Of a stretch of DNA of 64,000 nt, positions 24,779 to 34,750 are shown piece after piece (position 1 is the stretch's first letter; the number at the start of each line of letters is the position of its first letter). Source of the stretch: Aquipseudomonas alcaligenes NBRC 14159. Lineage in GTDB: Bacteria; Pseudomonadota; Gammaproteobacteria; Pseudomonadales; Pseudomonadaceae. Under the pieces are notes generated by a model. It searched no databases and was not told the DNA's origin. It saw only the letters and a program-made list of their open reading frames with translations. The stretch is from contig NZ_BATI01000031.1 of NCBI RefSeq assembly GCF_000467105.1, forward strand, positions 1 through 64,000. The letters run 5' to 3'. A program made the position numbers and the translations under genes.

Positions 24779-27364
24779 TCAGAACGGCAGGTTGAGGTCG
24801 GGGGCGACGTTGTACAGCTGGGCGCGGAAGACTTCCTTGATGCGCGTGAGCTCTTCTTCGGTCTCCGCCTCGAAGCGCAGCACCAGTACCGGTGTGGTGT
24901 TGGAGGCGCGCACCAGGCCCCAGCCCTTGGGATAGTCGACACGCACGCCGTCCAGGGTGGTCAGGTTGGCTTCGCCCCATACGCCGTCGCGCTGCAGGCG
25001 GTCGATCAGGCGGAACTTGCTCTCGTCGGTGACGTTGACGTTGATTTCCGGCGTCGAGATGTCCAGCGGGAAGGCGGAGAACACGTGCTCGGCGTCGCGG
25101 CGGTCCTGGCTGAGGATTTCCAGCAGGCGCGCGGCGCTGTAGATGCCGTCGTCGAAACCGAACCAGCGCTCCTTGAAGAACACGTGGCCGCTCATCTCGC
25201 CGGCCAGCAGGGCACCGGTCTCCTTCATTTTCTTCTTGATCAGCGAGTGGCCGGTTTTCCACATCACCGGGCGACCACCATAGCCGCTGATCAGCGCGCC
25301 GAGGCGGCGGGTGCACTTGACGTCATAGATGATGTCGGCGCCGGGGTTACGCGATACCACATCTTTGGCGAACAGCATCATCAGGCGGTCCGGGTAGACG
25401 ATGGTGCCGGTATTGGTCACCACGCCGACGCGGTCGCCGTCGCCGTCGAAGGCCAGGCCCAGGTCGGCGCCTTCGGCTTTTACGCGGGCGATCAGGTCTT
25501 CCAGGTTTTCCGGCTTGCCCGGGTCCGGATGGTGGTTGGGGAAGTTGCCGTCGACCTCGCAGAACAGCGGGATCACGCTGCAGCCCAGGGCCTCGATCAG
25601 CCGGGGCGCAATCACCCCGGCCACGCCGTTGCCGCAGTCGACCACGACCTTGATCGGTTTGGCCATGGCGATGTCGTCACGGATCTGCTTGAAGTAGCGG
25701 TCGAGAATATCGATCTGCTCGACGCTGCCCACACCGCTGGCCAGGTCGTTGTTGTCGATGCGGGTCTTCAGCGCCTGGATCTGTTCGTTGGCCTGGGTGT
25801 CGCCGGCGATGACGATCTTGAAGCCGTTGTAGTCCGGCGGGTTGTGACTGCCGGTGAGCATTACGCCAGATTTGCCCTCCAGCACGTTTGTAGCAAAGTA
25901 CAGTACCGGGGTCGGCACCATGCCGATGTCGGTGACCTGGCAGCCGCAGTCCAGCAGGCCCTGAATCAGCTGTTGCACCAGCTGCGGGCCGGACAGGCGG
26001 CCATCGCGGCCGACGGCGACGTTCGGTTCGCCCTGCGCCAGGCTCTCCGAGCCGATGGCGCGACCGATCCAGTAGGCCGCCTCCGGGGTCAGGGTATCGC
26101 CGACCACGCCGCGGATGTCGTAGGCGCGGAAGATGCTGGCGGGAAGTTTCGGTGGGGTCTGTACGTTCTGCACGTTGCTATCCATGAGGGGTTGCTCCAA
26201 TCCCAGGAGATCCTGGTCTTCGTCGAGAATGTCGATATCGAGGATATCGGTGGCCTGGAACAGCGGGTCCGCCAACTGCGTAGGCTTGGACATCGCTGCG
26301 GGGGCAGTGATCGGGGAACTGCCGGCCTCATGTCTTGAGGCTTCTTGTTTGCTGCGCGGAATCCGCGCGAGGCTCTGCGCCAGCCCGTCGAGGGCGGCGA
26401 ACTGCAGGCTGAAGGGTTTGACCGACTTGCCGCTGGAAAGCTCCTGAACCATGCCGGCCAGTTGCTGGACGTCGCCACGCAGGCGGCCGAGCAGGTGGTT
26501 GCGGGTCAGTACCAGGCCGAGCAGGGCGCCGGCCAGGGCCAGCAGAGCGGCGATGGCCAGTATTACGGGGGAAACGGGCAGGCCGCTGCTGGTAGGGCCC
26601 GGGGTGAAATCGAGCTGCCAGTTGGGGTTGCCGATATCGAAGCGCAGCGCCTGTGTATCGCCGGCACTGCCGCGTTGCAGCAGAATCTGCGCGGCGCCGT
26701 TGCCGAACTTCTGGCTGAGCTGGATTTGCCCGGCCTCTTCCGGCATGGCCGGGAGGGCGCCGAGCAGGCGTTCGAGATCGACCACCAGCAGCAGGGTGCC
26801 CTGCAGCTGATCGCTGCCGGCGGCGCGCAATGCCGCGGCGCTGTAGACCAGCCAGCGTTCGCCGACCTTGTAGGCCTCGACGGCTGGCTGCTGGCCATTT
26901 TCCAGGCGGCGCAGCATGTCCAGCGCGGCGAAATTCATCGGGCCGCTGCGGCCGACATCCAGCGCGGCGCGTGCCGGCAGGTTGATGTGGGCATCGACCA
27001 CGCCCTGCCAGTGCTGCAGGCCGCGTTCGGCGGTGCCGATCAGGCTGCGGTCGCCGCTCTGCAGCGCGGCGAGTAGCGCCGGGTCGTTGGCAGCGGCCTG
27101 GGTGTCGGCCAGCAGTTGCTGCTGCGCCTGTTGCAAGGCGCTTGCTTGGCTGCCGCCCCAGGCTTCGACCAGCTGTTGTTGCTGCTGTTTGCCGCTGCCG
27201 CTGAGGCCGAAGCCGAGCAGCGCGCAGGCCAGCACCAGGCCGCCCAGTGCGGCAATGGCGCCTGGCAGCAGCGCCTGCGAGTCATTGCCGGTGTTGGCTG
27301 CCGGCTTGGTCGGAGCGGCGGCGATGAGTGGTTCGTTATCCTTGGCTGCACGCTTGAGTTTCAC
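24779..27364 (-). CDS. algC: AlgC phosphomannomutase/phosphoglucomutase with membrane-bound N-terminal extension
   Basis: 861 residues from a GTG at 27364 (GGAG seven bases upstream). The last ~460 residues are the classical AlgC enzyme: LPASIFRAYDIRGVVGDTL, the phosphoserine loop GVMLTGSHNPPDYNG and the metal loop DGDGDRVG. It interconverts 1- and 6-phosphates of mannose and glucose for alginate, LPS and rhamnolipid precursors. The first ~390 residues add a cytoplasmic start, a membrane helix (about 35-58), a periplasmic domain, a second helix (about 262-288) and a HAMP-like stretch. An internal ATG at 26185, with GGAG nine bases before it, could yield the soluble 468-residue enzyme alone. 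Confidence 0.93.
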   Translation of the reverse strand: MKLKRAAKDNEPLIAAAPTKPAANTGNDSQALLPGAIAALGGLVLACALLGFGLSGSGKQQQQQLVEAWGGSQASALQQAQQQLLADTQAAANDPALLAALQSGDRSLIGTAERGLQHWQGVVDAHINLPARAALDVGRSGPMNFAALDMLRRLENGQQPAVEAYKVGERWLVYSAAALRAAGSDQLQGTLLLVVDLERLLGALPAMPEEAGQIQLSQKFGNGAAQILLQRGSAGDTQALRFDIGNPNWQLDFTPGPTSSGLPVSPVILAIAALLALAGALLGLVLTRNHLLGRLRGDVQQLAGMVQELSSGKSVKPFSLQFAALDGLAQSLARIPRSKQEASRHEAGSSPITAPAAMSKPTQLADPLFQATDILDIDILDEDQDLLGLEQPLMDSNVQNVQTPPKLPASIFRAYDIRGVVGDTLTPEAAYWIGRAIGSESLAQGEPNVAVGRDGRLSGPQLVQQLIQGLLDCGCQVTDIGMVPTPVLYFATNVLEGKSGVMLTGSHNPPDYNGFKIVIAGDTQANEQIQALKTRIDNNDLASGVGSVEQIDILDRYFKQIRDDIAMAKPIKVVVDCGNGVAGVIAPRLIEALGCSVIPLFCEVDGNFPNHHPDPGKPENLEDLIARVKAEGADLGLAFDGDGDRVGVVTNTGTIVYPDRLMMLFAKDVVSRNPGADIIYDVKCTRRLGALISGYGGRPVMWKTGHSLIKKKMKETGALLAGEMSGHVFFKERWFGFDDGIYSAARLLEILSQDRRDAEHVFSAFPLDISTPEINVNVTDESKFRLIDRLQRDGVWGEANLTTLDGVRVDYPKGWGLVRASNTTPVLVLRFEAETEEELTRIKEVFRAQLYNVAPDLNLPF

Positions 27365-27402
27365 GCAACGTCTCCCTGGCAATTCATCCCGAGCGGGCGG
27401 GG

Positions 27403-27858
27403 TCAGTGGCTACCGGAGTGGCCGAAGCCGCCGGCGCCGCGCTGGCTGGCGTCGAATTCCTCGACCAGCTCGAAATGCGCCTGTACCACCGGTACCAGCA
27501 CCAGCTGGGCGATGCGCTCGCCGACGGCGATGGTGAAGGGCGTCTGGCCGCGGTTCCAGCAGGACACCATCAGCTCGCCCTGGTAATCCGAGTCGATCAG
27601 GCCGACCAGGTTGCCGAGCACGATGCCGTGCTTATGGCCCAGCCCCGAGCGCGGCAGGATCAGCGCGGCCAGGCCGGGATCGCCGATATATACGGACAGG
27701 CCGGTGGGGATCAGCAGGGTCTGACCCGGCTCGAGGACGCTGTCCTCCTTGAGCATGGCGCGCAGATCGAGGCCGGCGGAGCCGGGGGTCGCATAGTGCG
27801 GCAGGGGAAAATCGCTGCCCAGGCGCGGGTCGAGGATCTTGGCTTGCAGAGCGTGCAT
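27403..27858 (-). CDS. dut: dUTP diphosphatase
   Basis: 151 residues with the five trimeric dUTPase motifs, including [13 protein letters not shown] (about 22-34), [15 protein letters not shown] (about 69-83), [11 protein letters not shown] and the C-terminal arm [13 protein letters not shown]. It hydrolyses dUTP to dUMP, keeping uracil out of DNA. It is downstream of coaBC, separated by 24 bases, in the order coaBC-dut-algC typical of Pseudomonas. Confidence 0.97.
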   Translation of the reverse strand: MHALQAKILDPRLGSDFPLPHYATPGSAGLDLRAMLKEDSVLEPGQTLLIPTGLSVYIGDPGLAALILPRSGLGHKHGIVLGNLVGLIDSDYQGELMVSCWNRGQTPFTIAVGERIAQLVLVPVVQAHFELVEEFDASQRGAGGFGHSGSH

Positions 27859-27882
27859 GGTGGATTCCGTAAACGATGGGTA

Positions 27883-29091
27883 TCAGGCGCGGTTGAGGCG
27901 CTCGGCAATGAAGGCCACCAGTTGGCGGGCGATCTTGCTCTTGCTGGTCTGGGCGAAGGCGCTGGCCTGCAGCTCGCGATCGATCACGGTGATGGCGTTC
28001 TCTTCGCTGTTGAAGCCGATGGTCGGGTTGGCCACATCGTTGGCGACGATCAGGTCGAGGTTCTTGTCCTTCAGCTTGCGCGCAGCATAGTCGAGCAGGT
28101 TCTCGGTTTCTGCGGCAAAGCCCACGCTGAACGGACGATCTTCACGGCCGGCGATGGTGGCGAGGATGTCCGGGTTGCGCACCAGCTGCAGAAGCAGGCC
28201 TTCACCGCTGCTGGGGTCCTTCTTCATTTTCTGGGTGGCCACCACTTCCGGGCGGTAGTCGGCCACGGCAGCGGAGGCGATCAGCAGGTCGCAGGGCATC
28301 GCGGCCTCGCAGGCGGCGAGCATGTCGCGGGCGCTGACCACGTTGATGCGGTTGACCCGGTCCGGTGTCGGCAGGTGCACCGGGCCGGTCACCAGGGTGA
28401 CCTTGGCGCCTGCCTCCACGGCGGCCTCGGCCAGGGCGAAGCCCATCTTGCCGGAGCTGTGGTTGGTGATGTAGCGCACCGGGTCGATGTTTTCCTGGGT
28501 CGGTCCGGCGGTGATCAGTACGTGCTTGCCGGTTAGCGCCTGCCACTGGAAGCAGTCGGCGGCGCGCTGGGCTAGCTCCTCGGCTTCCAGCATGCGGCCG
28601 GGGCCGACGTCGCCGCAGGCCTGGCTGCCGGCAGCCGGGCCGAACAGGTGCAGGCCGCGCTGGGCGAGAATCTCGGCATTGGCCTGGGTGGCGGGGTCGC
28701 GCCACATGGCCTGGTTCATCGCCGGGGCCAGGGCGACCTGGGCGTCGGTGGCCAGCACCAGGGTGGTCAGCAGATCGTCGGCCACGCCCTGAGCCAGGCG
28801 CGCCATGAGGTCGGCGGTGGCCGGGGCGATCAGCACCAGGTCGGCCCACTTGGCCAGTTCGATATGGCCCATGGCGGCTTCGGCCGCCGGATCGAGCAGG
28901 TCGAGGTGCACCGGGTGGCCGGACAGCGCCTGCAGGGTCAGCGGGGTGATGAACTCGCGGCCGCCACGGGTCATGACCACCCGTACTTCGGCGCCCTGGT
29001 CGCGCAGGCGACGGACCAGCTCTGCGCTCTTGTAGGCAGCGATGCCGCCGCCGACGCCCAGGACGATGCGTTTCCGATACAGCCGCTGCAT
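27883..29091 (-). CDS. coaBC: Bifunctional phosphopantothenoylcysteine decarboxylase/synthetase
   Basis: 402 residues from MQRLYRKRIVLGVGGGIAAY; the frame is open much further upstream but that sequence is antisense to radC and is not used. The N-terminal flavin-dependent CoaC half has GGGIAAYKSAEL and PAMNQAMW; the C-terminal CoaB half starts near 190 with ITAGPTQENIDPVRYITN and includes KMKKD. It carries out two steps of coenzyme A synthesis. Divergent from radC, as in other gammaproteobacteria. Confidence 0.96.
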   Translation of the reverse strand: MQRLYRKRIVLGVGGGIAAYKSAELVRRLRDQGAEVRVVMTRGGREFITPLTLQALSGHPVHLDLLDPAAEAAMGHIELAKWADLVLIAPATADLMARLAQGVADDLLTTLVLATDAQVALAPAMNQAMWRDPATQANAEILAQRGLHLFGPAAGSQACGDVGPGRMLEAEELAQRAADCFQWQALTGKHVLITAGPTQENIDPVRYITNHSSGKMGFALAEAAVEAGAKVTLVTGPVHLPTPDRVNRINVVSARDMLAACEAAMPCDLLIASAAVADYRPEVVATQKMKKDPSSGEGLLLQLVRNPDILATIAGREDRPFSVGFAAETENLLDYAARKLKDKNLDLIVANDVANPTIGFNSEENAITVIDRELQASAFAQTSKSKIARQLVAFIAERLNRA

Positions 29092-29229
29092 AGGCCTGCC
29101 TTTAATAATGTGGTGTGGATAGCAGCGCGGCGGCGACACCTCCCCAGGCCGGTCACCGCGCCAAAAAAGCCGGGCTAAGATAGCACAGGGCCTGCGCCGG
29201 AACAGCGGGCCGACGGACAGGGAGATGTC

Positions 29230-29904
29230 ATGAGCATACGCGACTGGCCCGCGGCAGAACGCCCGCGGGAGAAACTGCTGGAACTGGGTGCCGCAGCGCT
29301 GAGCGATGCCGAGCTGCTGGCGATTTTCCTGCGCACCGGGGTGGCCGGGCAGAGCGCGGTGGACCTGGCCCGCCACCTGCTGGCCGATTTCGGCAGCCTG
29401 CGCGCCTTGCTGGAGGCCGACCTGGATTCTTTCAGCCAGCGCCTGGGCCTCGGCCCGGCCAAGTTCGCCCAGCTGCAGGCGGTGCTGGAGATGGGTCGCC
29501 GTCATCTGGCCGAGCGGCTGCGCCGGGATTCCGCGCTGGAAAGTCCGCAGACGGTGCGCGACTACCTCAAGGCGCGCCTGCGCCACGAGCCGCACGAGGT
29601 GTTCGGCTGCCTGTTCCTCGATGCCAAGCACCGGGTGATCTGCTTCGAGGCGCTGTTCTTCGGCTCCATCGACGGCGCCAGCGTTTATCCCCGGCAGGTG
29701 GTCAAGCGCGCGCTGTTCCACAATGCGGCTGCCACCATCCTGGTGCACAACCACCCATCCGGCGTCGCCGAGCCCAGCCAGGCTGATCGCCAGCTGACCG
29801 AGCGACTCAAGGAGGCGCTCGGCCTGATCGAGGTACGTGTGCTCGACCACTTCATCGTCGGTGACGGCGAGCCGCTGTCGATGGCCGAGTTCGGCTGGGT
29901 CTAG
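29230..29904 (+). CDS. radC: RadC-family JAB-domain protein
   Basis: 224 residues. A helix-hairpin-helix-like N-terminus ([20 protein letters not shown]) leads to a JAMM/MPN domain whose zinc motif is visible in [17 protein letters not shown] (His-x-His, Ser, Asp; about 173-189). Despite its name a repair role is unproven; the family is annotated as RadC. It reads divergently from coaBC. Confidence 0.95.
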   Translation: MSIRDWPAAERPREKLLELGAAALSDAELLAIFLRTGVAGQSAVDLARHLLADFGSLRALLEADLDSFSQRLGLGPAKFAQLQAVLEMGRRHLAERLRRDSALESPQTVRDYLKARLRHEPHEVFGCLFLDAKHRVICFEALFFGSIDGASVYPRQVVKRALFHNAAATILVHNHPSGVAEPSQADRQLTERLKEALGLIEVRVLDHFIVGDGEPLSMAEFGWV

Positions 29905-29929
29905 GGCGGGCGCTGCCCGCCATGCGGCC

Positions 29930-31507
29930 TCAGGGTGCCAGGCGGACCTTGGCGAAATCCTGGCGACCGAAGGGGCTGACCTGGTAGCCGCTGACCCTGT
30001 CGCTGTGCAGGGCGAAGGCGGTGGGATGCGCCAGCGGCAGCCACAGGGCCTGCTGCTGGATCAGCGTCTGCGCCTGGCGATACAGCTCGCTGCGCTGTGC
30101 CTGAGCGCTGGCGGCCTTGCCCTGGCTGATCAGCTGGTCCAGCTGCGGGTCGCAGTAGCGCGCGAAGTTCAGCCCGGACTGCACCGAGGCGCAGGCGAAC
30201 TGCGGGGTGAGGAAGTTGTCCGGGTCGCCGTTGTCGCCGGCCCAACCCATGAACAGCAAGTCATGCTCGCCGGCTTTGGCGCGGCGGATCAGCTCGCCCC
30301 ACTCGATCACGCGGATTTCCGCCTGGATGCCGACCTTGGCCAGGTCGGCTTGCAGCAGTTGGGCGCCGAGAGACGGGTTGGGGTTGAGCAGGCTGCCCGA
30401 CGGGCGGGTCCAGATGGTGGTCTTGAAACCGTCCGCCAGACCGGCTTCGGCCAGCAGCGCGCGGGCCCTGGCAGGGTCGTGGGCATAGCCCGGCAGATCC
30501 TTGGCGTAACTCCAGGTGTTCGGCGGGTAGGGGCCGCTGGCCGGCGTGGCGCTGCCCTCGAATACGGCCTTGAGGTAGCTGGCCTTGTCGAAGGCCAGGT
30601 TGATCGCCTGGCGCACCTGCGGCTTGTCCAGCGGTGGGTGCTGGCTGTTGAGGGCGACGAAGGCGGTCATGAACGCCGGGGTCTCATTGACTGCCAGGCG
30701 ACTCTCAGCACGCGCTGCCTGCACATCCTGAGGCTTCGGCGACAGGGCAATCTGGCATTCGCCGCGTCTGAGCCTCTGCAGGCGCACGCTGGCGTCGGGG
30801 GTGATGGCGAACACCAGGCCGTCGACGGCCGGCTTGCCGGCGAAGTAGTCGGGGTTGGCCGCGTAGCGGATCACCGCGTCCTTCTGGAAGCGCTTGAGCA
30901 CGAAGGGGCCGGTGCCGACCGGCTGGGCGTTCAGCTTCTCCGGCGTGCCGTCGGCCAGCAGTTTGGCGGCGTACTCGGCGGAATAGATGGAGGCGAAGCC
31001 CATGCTCAGGGTGGCGAGGAAGGTGGCGTCCGGGCGCTTGAGGACGAAGCGCACGCTCAGCGGCGTCGGCGCCTCGATGCGCTCGATCAGCGCCGGCCAC
31101 TGCATGGACTGGGCGTGCGGATAACCGCTGGCGGCGACCTTGTGCCAGGGGTGGGCCGGGTCGAGCATGCGCTGGAAGCTGAATAGTACGTCGTCGGCGT
31201 TCAGTTCACGGCTCGGCGTGAACCAGGCGGTGCGCTGGAATTTCACTCCCGGGCGCAGCTGGAAGGTCCAGCTCAGGCCGTCGGCGGACACCTCCCAGCG
31301 CTCGGCCAGGCTGGGTACCAGTTGGCCGGCCGTGGCGTCATAGTCCACCAGGCGGTTCATCAGCATGTCGGCCGAGGCGTTGGTGGTGGTCAGCGAGTTG
31401 TACTGCACCACGTCGAAACCGTCCGGGCTGGCTTCGGTGCAGACGCTGAGAGTGGCGGCCTGGCTTAGCAGCGGGGCGAGCAGCAGGGGCAGGGCGGCGA
31501 TGCGCAT
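29930..31507 (-). CDS. Peptide-type ABC transporter substrate-binding protein
   Basis: 525 residues with a signal peptide (MRIAALPLLLAPLLSQA). It is a family 5 solute-binding protein (DppA/OppA/SapA type): CTEASPDGFDVVQYNSLTT near the start, then LAERWEVSADGLSWTFQLRP and PVGTGPFVLKRFQKD. It would bind a di- or oligopeptide in the periplasm. No permease or ATPase genes are next to it, so it probably serves a transporter coded elsewhere. Eight-residue SLDELs are absent and no lipobox is seen. Confidence 0.9.
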   Translation of the reverse strand: MRIAALPLLLAPLLSQAATLSVCTEASPDGFDVVQYNSLTTTNASADMLMNRLVDYDATAGQLVPSLAERWEVSADGLSWTFQLRPGVKFQRTAWFTPSRELNADDVLFSFQRMLDPAHPWHKVAASGYPHAQSMQWPALIERIEAPTPLSVRFVLKRPDATFLATLSMGFASIYSAEYAAKLLADGTPEKLNAQPVGTGPFVLKRFQKDAVIRYAANPDYFAGKPAVDGLVFAITPDASVRLQRLRRGECQIALSPKPQDVQAARAESRLAVNETPAFMTAFVALNSQHPPLDKPQVRQAINLAFDKASYLKAVFEGSATPASGPYPPNTWSYAKDLPGYAHDPARARALLAEAGLADGFKTTIWTRPSGSLLNPNPSLGAQLLQADLAKVGIQAEIRVIEWGELIRRAKAGEHDLLFMGWAGDNGDPDNFLTPQFACASVQSGLNFARYCDPQLDQLISQGKAASAQAQRSELYRQAQTLIQQQALWLPLAHPTAFALHSDRVSGYQVSPFGRQDFAKVRLAP

Positions 31508-31827
31508 CGCGGTTCCTCCGAAAGGCGAGAGGCAACCCTAGACCAAAGGCGGCGGGCAGACAATCGACCCAGGCGACGAGCGGTCGGGGTGCCTGCGGCG
31601 CGAAGGGCCGCCGTTTCTGCGGCTATGCTGGTTGGCGGGGCGCGGGAATTCTTGCGACTGCCGGGGTGTTCTGGTATAAAGCAGCGCTCTTTTCTAGGGG
31701 CCCGGTCCAGCGGCAACGCCAAACGCCGGTAAGACCCCCGAGAAACGCGGCGCTGAGCGCCAAATGACTATTGAGTTCAAGCGGCCAACCCATGCCGGGT
31801 TGGGCATGTGGTTTAGAGGGCTGAGGC
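31508..31827. other. Intergenic region with the rpmB-rpmG promoter and leader
   Basis: 320 bases without a gene. The half near the substrate-binding protein gene shows nothing distinctive. The other half holds a good sigma-70 promoter at 31652-31680 and a leader of about 140 bases before rpmB. The leader has short GC-rich inverted segments but no riboswitch that I recognise. Confidence 0.7.
31652..31680 (+). promoter_or_regulatory. Sigma-70 promoter of rpmB-rpmG
   Basis: TTGCGA at 31652-31657 and TATAAA at 31675-31680 are separated by 17 bases. Transcription would start near 31687, giving a leader of about 140 bases before rpmB. Confidence 0.75.
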
Positions 31828-32064
31828 ATGTCGAGAGTCTGTCAAGTTACCGGTAAGGGTCCGGTAACCGGGAACAACGTTTCCCACGCTAACAACAAAA
31901 CCCGTCGTCGTTTCCTGCCGAACCTGCAGCACCATCGCTTCTGGGTCGAGTCCGAGAAGCGCTTCGTGCGTCTGCGCGTTTCCGCCAAGGGCATGCGCAT
32001 CATCGACAAGCGCGGTATCGACGTAGTGCTGTCCGAGCTGCGCGCTCGCGGCGAAAAGGTTTAA
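31828..32064 (+). CDS. rpmB: 50S ribosomal protein L28
   Basis: 78 residues, full length: [20 protein letters not shown] is the conserved N-terminus and the C-terminus ends ELRARGEKV. It is a component of the large ribosomal subunit. rpmG follows after 10 bases as one operon. Confidence 0.98.
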   Translation: MSRVCQVTGKGPVTGNNVSHANNKTRRRFLPNLQHHRFWVESEKRFVRLRVSAKGMRIIDKRGIDVVLSELRARGEKV

Positions 32065-32074
32065 GGAGCTAATC

Positions 32075-32230
32075 ATGCGTGAACTGATCCGTTTGGTGTC
32101 CAGCGCCGGTACCGGCCACTTCTACACCACCGACAAGAACAAGCGCACCACTCCGGACAAGATCGAGATCAAGAAATACGATCCGGTCGTCCGTAAGCAC
32201 GTGACCTACAAGGAAGCCAAGATCAAGTAA
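32075..32230 (+). CDS. rpmG: 50S ribosomal protein L33
   Basis: 51 residues: [20 protein letters not shown] at the start and [11 protein letters not shown] at the end, the standard L33. AAGGAG lies six bases before the ATG. It has no zinc-binding Cys pairs, so it is the zinc-independent type. A strong terminator follows. Confidence 0.98.
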   Translation: MRELIRLVSSAGTGHFYTTDKNKRTTPDKIEIKKYDPVVRKHVTYKEAKIK

Positions 32231-32251
32231 TTGATCCGGCCCTTGTACGAA

Positions 32252-32276
32252 GAAACCCGCCTCGGCGGGTTTTTTC
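32252..32276 (+). terminator. Rho-independent terminator after rpmG
   Basis: AAACCCGCC, loop TC, GGCGGGTTTTTT directly after rpmG. Confidence 0.93.
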
Positions 32277-32299
32277 TTGCCTGCGAAAAACTGCGGGCG

Positions 32300-32322
32300 A
32301 AAAAAAGCCCGCGGGCGCGGGC
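32300..32322 (-). terminator. Rho-independent terminator for the cupin gene (minus strand)
   Basis: On the minus strand AGCCCGCG then CGCGGGCT folds into a stem followed by seven T. It lies 38 bases after the stop of the cupin gene. Confidence 0.8.
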
Positions 32323-32359
32323 TAATCAGGGTGATTCTGAATCGAGTGCTCGGCCGGGC

Positions 32360-32722
32360 TCACGCCTTGGCTTCGAAGATCACATAGACCTTGCGGCAGG
32401 GCTCCAGCACTTCCCAGGTGCCCTTGAGGCCGGCCGGGATGACGAAGCGGTCGCCGGCGCGCACGGTCTTGGCATTGCCATCCTGGTCGCGGATTACCGA
32501 CACGCCCTGGAGAATCTCGCAGTACTCGTGCTCGGTGTAGTTGATCGTCCACTGGCCGACGGCGCCTTCCCAGATGCCCACGTTGAACTGGCCGCAGGGG
32601 CTGCCGTAGTGGTTGCGCACGCTCTGCTCGGGGTCGCCCTTGAGGATCTTCTCGGCGGCCGGGCGATAGTGTTCCGGCGCGGTGGTGACGCTGGCGAAGT
32701 CAATGATCTGGGCGACATTCAT
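32360..32722 (-). CDS. Small cupin protein (DUF861-like)
   Basis: 120 residues from MNVAQIIDFASV; the longer in-frame start is not used because GGAAT purines precede this ATG and the extra part is not conserved-looking. A single cupin barrel: WTINYTEHEYCEILQGVSVI (metal-site region) and AGDRFVIPAGLKGTWEV are the two cupin motifs. The ligand is unknown; members of this group are found next to amine catabolism genes, as here beside kauB, from which it is divergent. Confidence 0.85.
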   Translation of the reverse strand: MNVAQIIDFASVTTAPEHYRPAAEKILKGDPEQSVRNHYGSPCGQFNVGIWEGAVGQWTINYTEHEYCEILQGVSVIRDQDGNAKTVRAGDRFVIPAGLKGTWEVLEPCRKVYVIFEAKA

Positions 32723-32940
32723 GGAGTGGGATTCCTGTTGTTGTAGGGCTGTCGATGGTGGCAGTCTATGTTTGATAAAACGAACATTCAAGGCGCCTGA
32801 TCGGGCCTTTGTCAAAAATATTGAAAAGGCGACGCGCTCTGGTTTAGTGTTGTGCGCACGATGGCCGGCAATCGGCCTGGCAGAATAATTGACAGTGCGT
32901 GTTGCCTATTTGCCACACGCTTTCACTGAGGATCTCCCGC

Positions 32941-34434
<1,494 letters not shown>

Positions 34435-34750
34435 GTACGCAGGACGATCTCCTGGTCGTCGGCCATACGGCGTTGCGTCCTCGCTTTTAATGCTCACGTA
34501 CTGCAGTACGCTGCGCTTAAAAGCTGCGGGGCGCCTGACTCGCTGACGCTCGCCCTTCGGGCCAGCCTAACGGCTGTTACTCCCGTTGGTCGTTGGTCCT
34601 GGCCTTAGCCCAGAAGACCTTCATCGGTGTTGGGTTAGTTTGACCGTACTTTAAGGTCCGCCCTTCGGGGCCGGCTCCCGAGTGAGCCACACCTGCGGCC
34701 GGGTTTCCTTGGGAACCCGGCCGTTTGCTTTGGCCGGAAAGGAATGGGCT
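34435..34750. other. Repeat-rich intergenic region between kauB and the MFS gene
   Basis: 316 bases with no gene. It holds the perfect palindrome CGTACTGCAGTACG (34497-34510) nested between GCTTTTAA (34483-34490) and TTAAAAGC (34517-34524), two copies of a CGCCCTTCGGG motif (34551-34561 and 34659-34669), and a long stem at 34696-34723 directly before the MFS ribosome-binding site. It reads like dispersed extragenic repeats typical of Pseudomonas. Confidence 0.6.
34696..34723. promoter_or_regulatory. Strong stem-loop just upstream of the MFS gene
   Basis: CGGCCGGGTT pairs with AACCCGGCCG across a short loop (TCCTTGGG). A weak T-rich stretch follows (TTTGCTTT). It could be a terminator for kauB or a leader hairpin affecting the MFS gene, whose ATG is 27 bases downstream. 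Confidence 0.55.

Noticed and set aside
29091..29850. N-terminal extension of coaBC to 655 residues
   Set aside because: The extra part is antisense to radC and lacks similarity to CoaBC; MQRLYRKRIVLGVGGG is the normal start.
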